Shown here: positions 6,033-6,379 of the stretch, one piece after another
Layout: each line of letters opens with the position of its first letter
How positions within the stretch are numbered: the first letter of the stretch is position 1
NCBI GenBank assembly: GCA_003509235.1
Contig: DONH01000305.1
Coordinates: 2,326 to 8,704, forward strand
Direction: 5' to 3'
From: Planctomycetaceae bacterium
GTDB taxonomy: Bacteria; Planctomycetota; Planctomycetia; Pirellulales; UBA1268
Length of the DNA stretch: 6,379 nt
Position numbers and translations under genes: made by a program
Notes under the pieces: generated by a model
What the model was told of the DNA's origin: nothing
Databases searched by the model: none
What the model saw: only the letters and a program-made list of their open reading frames with translations

Positions 6033-6379
6033 TTAATGTAGGGATACTTGCAGGGAACTATTCAGGTTATTGCTTTCAGCAACTCGTTTTCCATCAACCC
6101 ATACGAACAGCTTGCTTTGCATACCGGGAGTCGTTGAAGACCAATCTTCTTTCCAAAGAATATCGATGTCGTGGCCATGATATCGAAGGTCCCCCAAGTA
6201 GAAGAATTTCCATTGTTTTCTTGGTAGCAGAGGGTGAATCTCAAAACTGTCGCCATGACTGCCTTGAAATCCAATGAGATCTTCGATGAGCACATCAGGA
6301 AATGTTGAGTGGAAATAGTCCTGAACATCACCAAACCCTTTCCCCATGGCAGGCAAACTTTGCACAACGTCACCCCCAC
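6033..6379 (-). CDS. Partial glycoside-hydrolase-like protein, C-terminal 114 residues
   Basis: The reading frame is open to the window edge and ends at TAA (6035-6033), so the true start lies outside. The visible tail contains DVQDYFHSTFPDVLIEDLIG, then GDSFEIHPLLP, W-KFFYLGDLRYHGHDIDILW and KLFVWVDGKRVAESNNL. The pattern of a hydrophobic Leu-Ile-Gly strand, His-Pro-Leu, a Tyr-His-Gly-His-Asp strand, Ile-Leu-Trp and a VDGK hairpin resembles the C-terminal beta-sandwich of MGH1-like, six-hairpin glycosidases; that assignment is from memory of family patterns and is moderate. The in-frame GTG at 6365 and the ATG at 6347 fall within the conserved tail and are not starts. The gene ends 36 bases before the start of the 734-residue glycosidase-like gene on the same strand, with no terminator between, so the two are probably one operon with this gene first. 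Confidence 0.75.
   Translation of the reverse strand, partial: GGDVVQSLPAMGKGFGDVQDYFHSTFPDVLIEDLIGFQGSHGDSFEIHPLLPRKQWKFFYLGDLRYHGHDIDILWKEDWSSTTPGMQSKLFVWVDGKRVAESNNLNSSLQVSLH

Noticed and set aside
6062..6379. Alternative minus-strand frame at the right edge
   Set aside because: The overlapping frame ending at 6033 carries the coherent glycosidase-tail pattern (HPLLP, YHGHDIDILW, VDGK); this one shows none.

Overview
The window reads as a piece of a Planctomycetota chromosome. The clearest signs are a DUF1559 pseudopilin-like protein (GFTLIELLVVIAIIGVL N-terminus, LLPAVQQAREAARR, DGTSNT and a C-terminal H-X9-DG motif) followed by a small lipoprotein of the type that often accompanies it in this phylum, together with a secreted sulfatase and secreted glycoside-hydrolase-like proteins. 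No mobile element, tRNA, rRNA or CRISPR array is visible. The genus cannot be told from the sequence alone.

Layout. Bases 1-57 hold three in-phase 19-bp tandem repeats, followed by a strong Shine-Dalgarno site and the DUF1559 gene (126-1244, +). A perfect 17-bp stem-loop (1265-1305) separates it from the lipoprotein gene (1391-1894, +). A 148-base gap with two small possible hairpins leads to a type I sulfatase gene (2043-3656, +) with an intact formylglycine motif. A 135-base convergent gap with two dyad elements follows. Then come two minus-strand genes: a 734-residue secreted protein resembling (alpha/alpha)6-barrel glycosidases (3792-5996), and, 36 bases upstream of it in its own direction, the C-terminal 114 residues of another glycoside-hydrolase-like protein cut by the window edge (6033-6379).

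How it may work together (inference). The minus-strand pair looks like an operon of carbohydrate-active enzymes, and the convergent sulfatase would remove sulfate esters from the same kind of glycan, as in planctomycete loci for sulfated polysaccharides. The DUF1559 protein and lipoprotein are envelope proteins of unknown role and may belong to a separate transcription unit. No gap longer than 300 bases lacks a gene. The window is mostly recognisable planctomycete accessory content; the least explained parts are the 5' tandem repeats, the altered Lys-x-His region of the sulfatase, and the unassigned specificity of the two glycosidase-like proteins.
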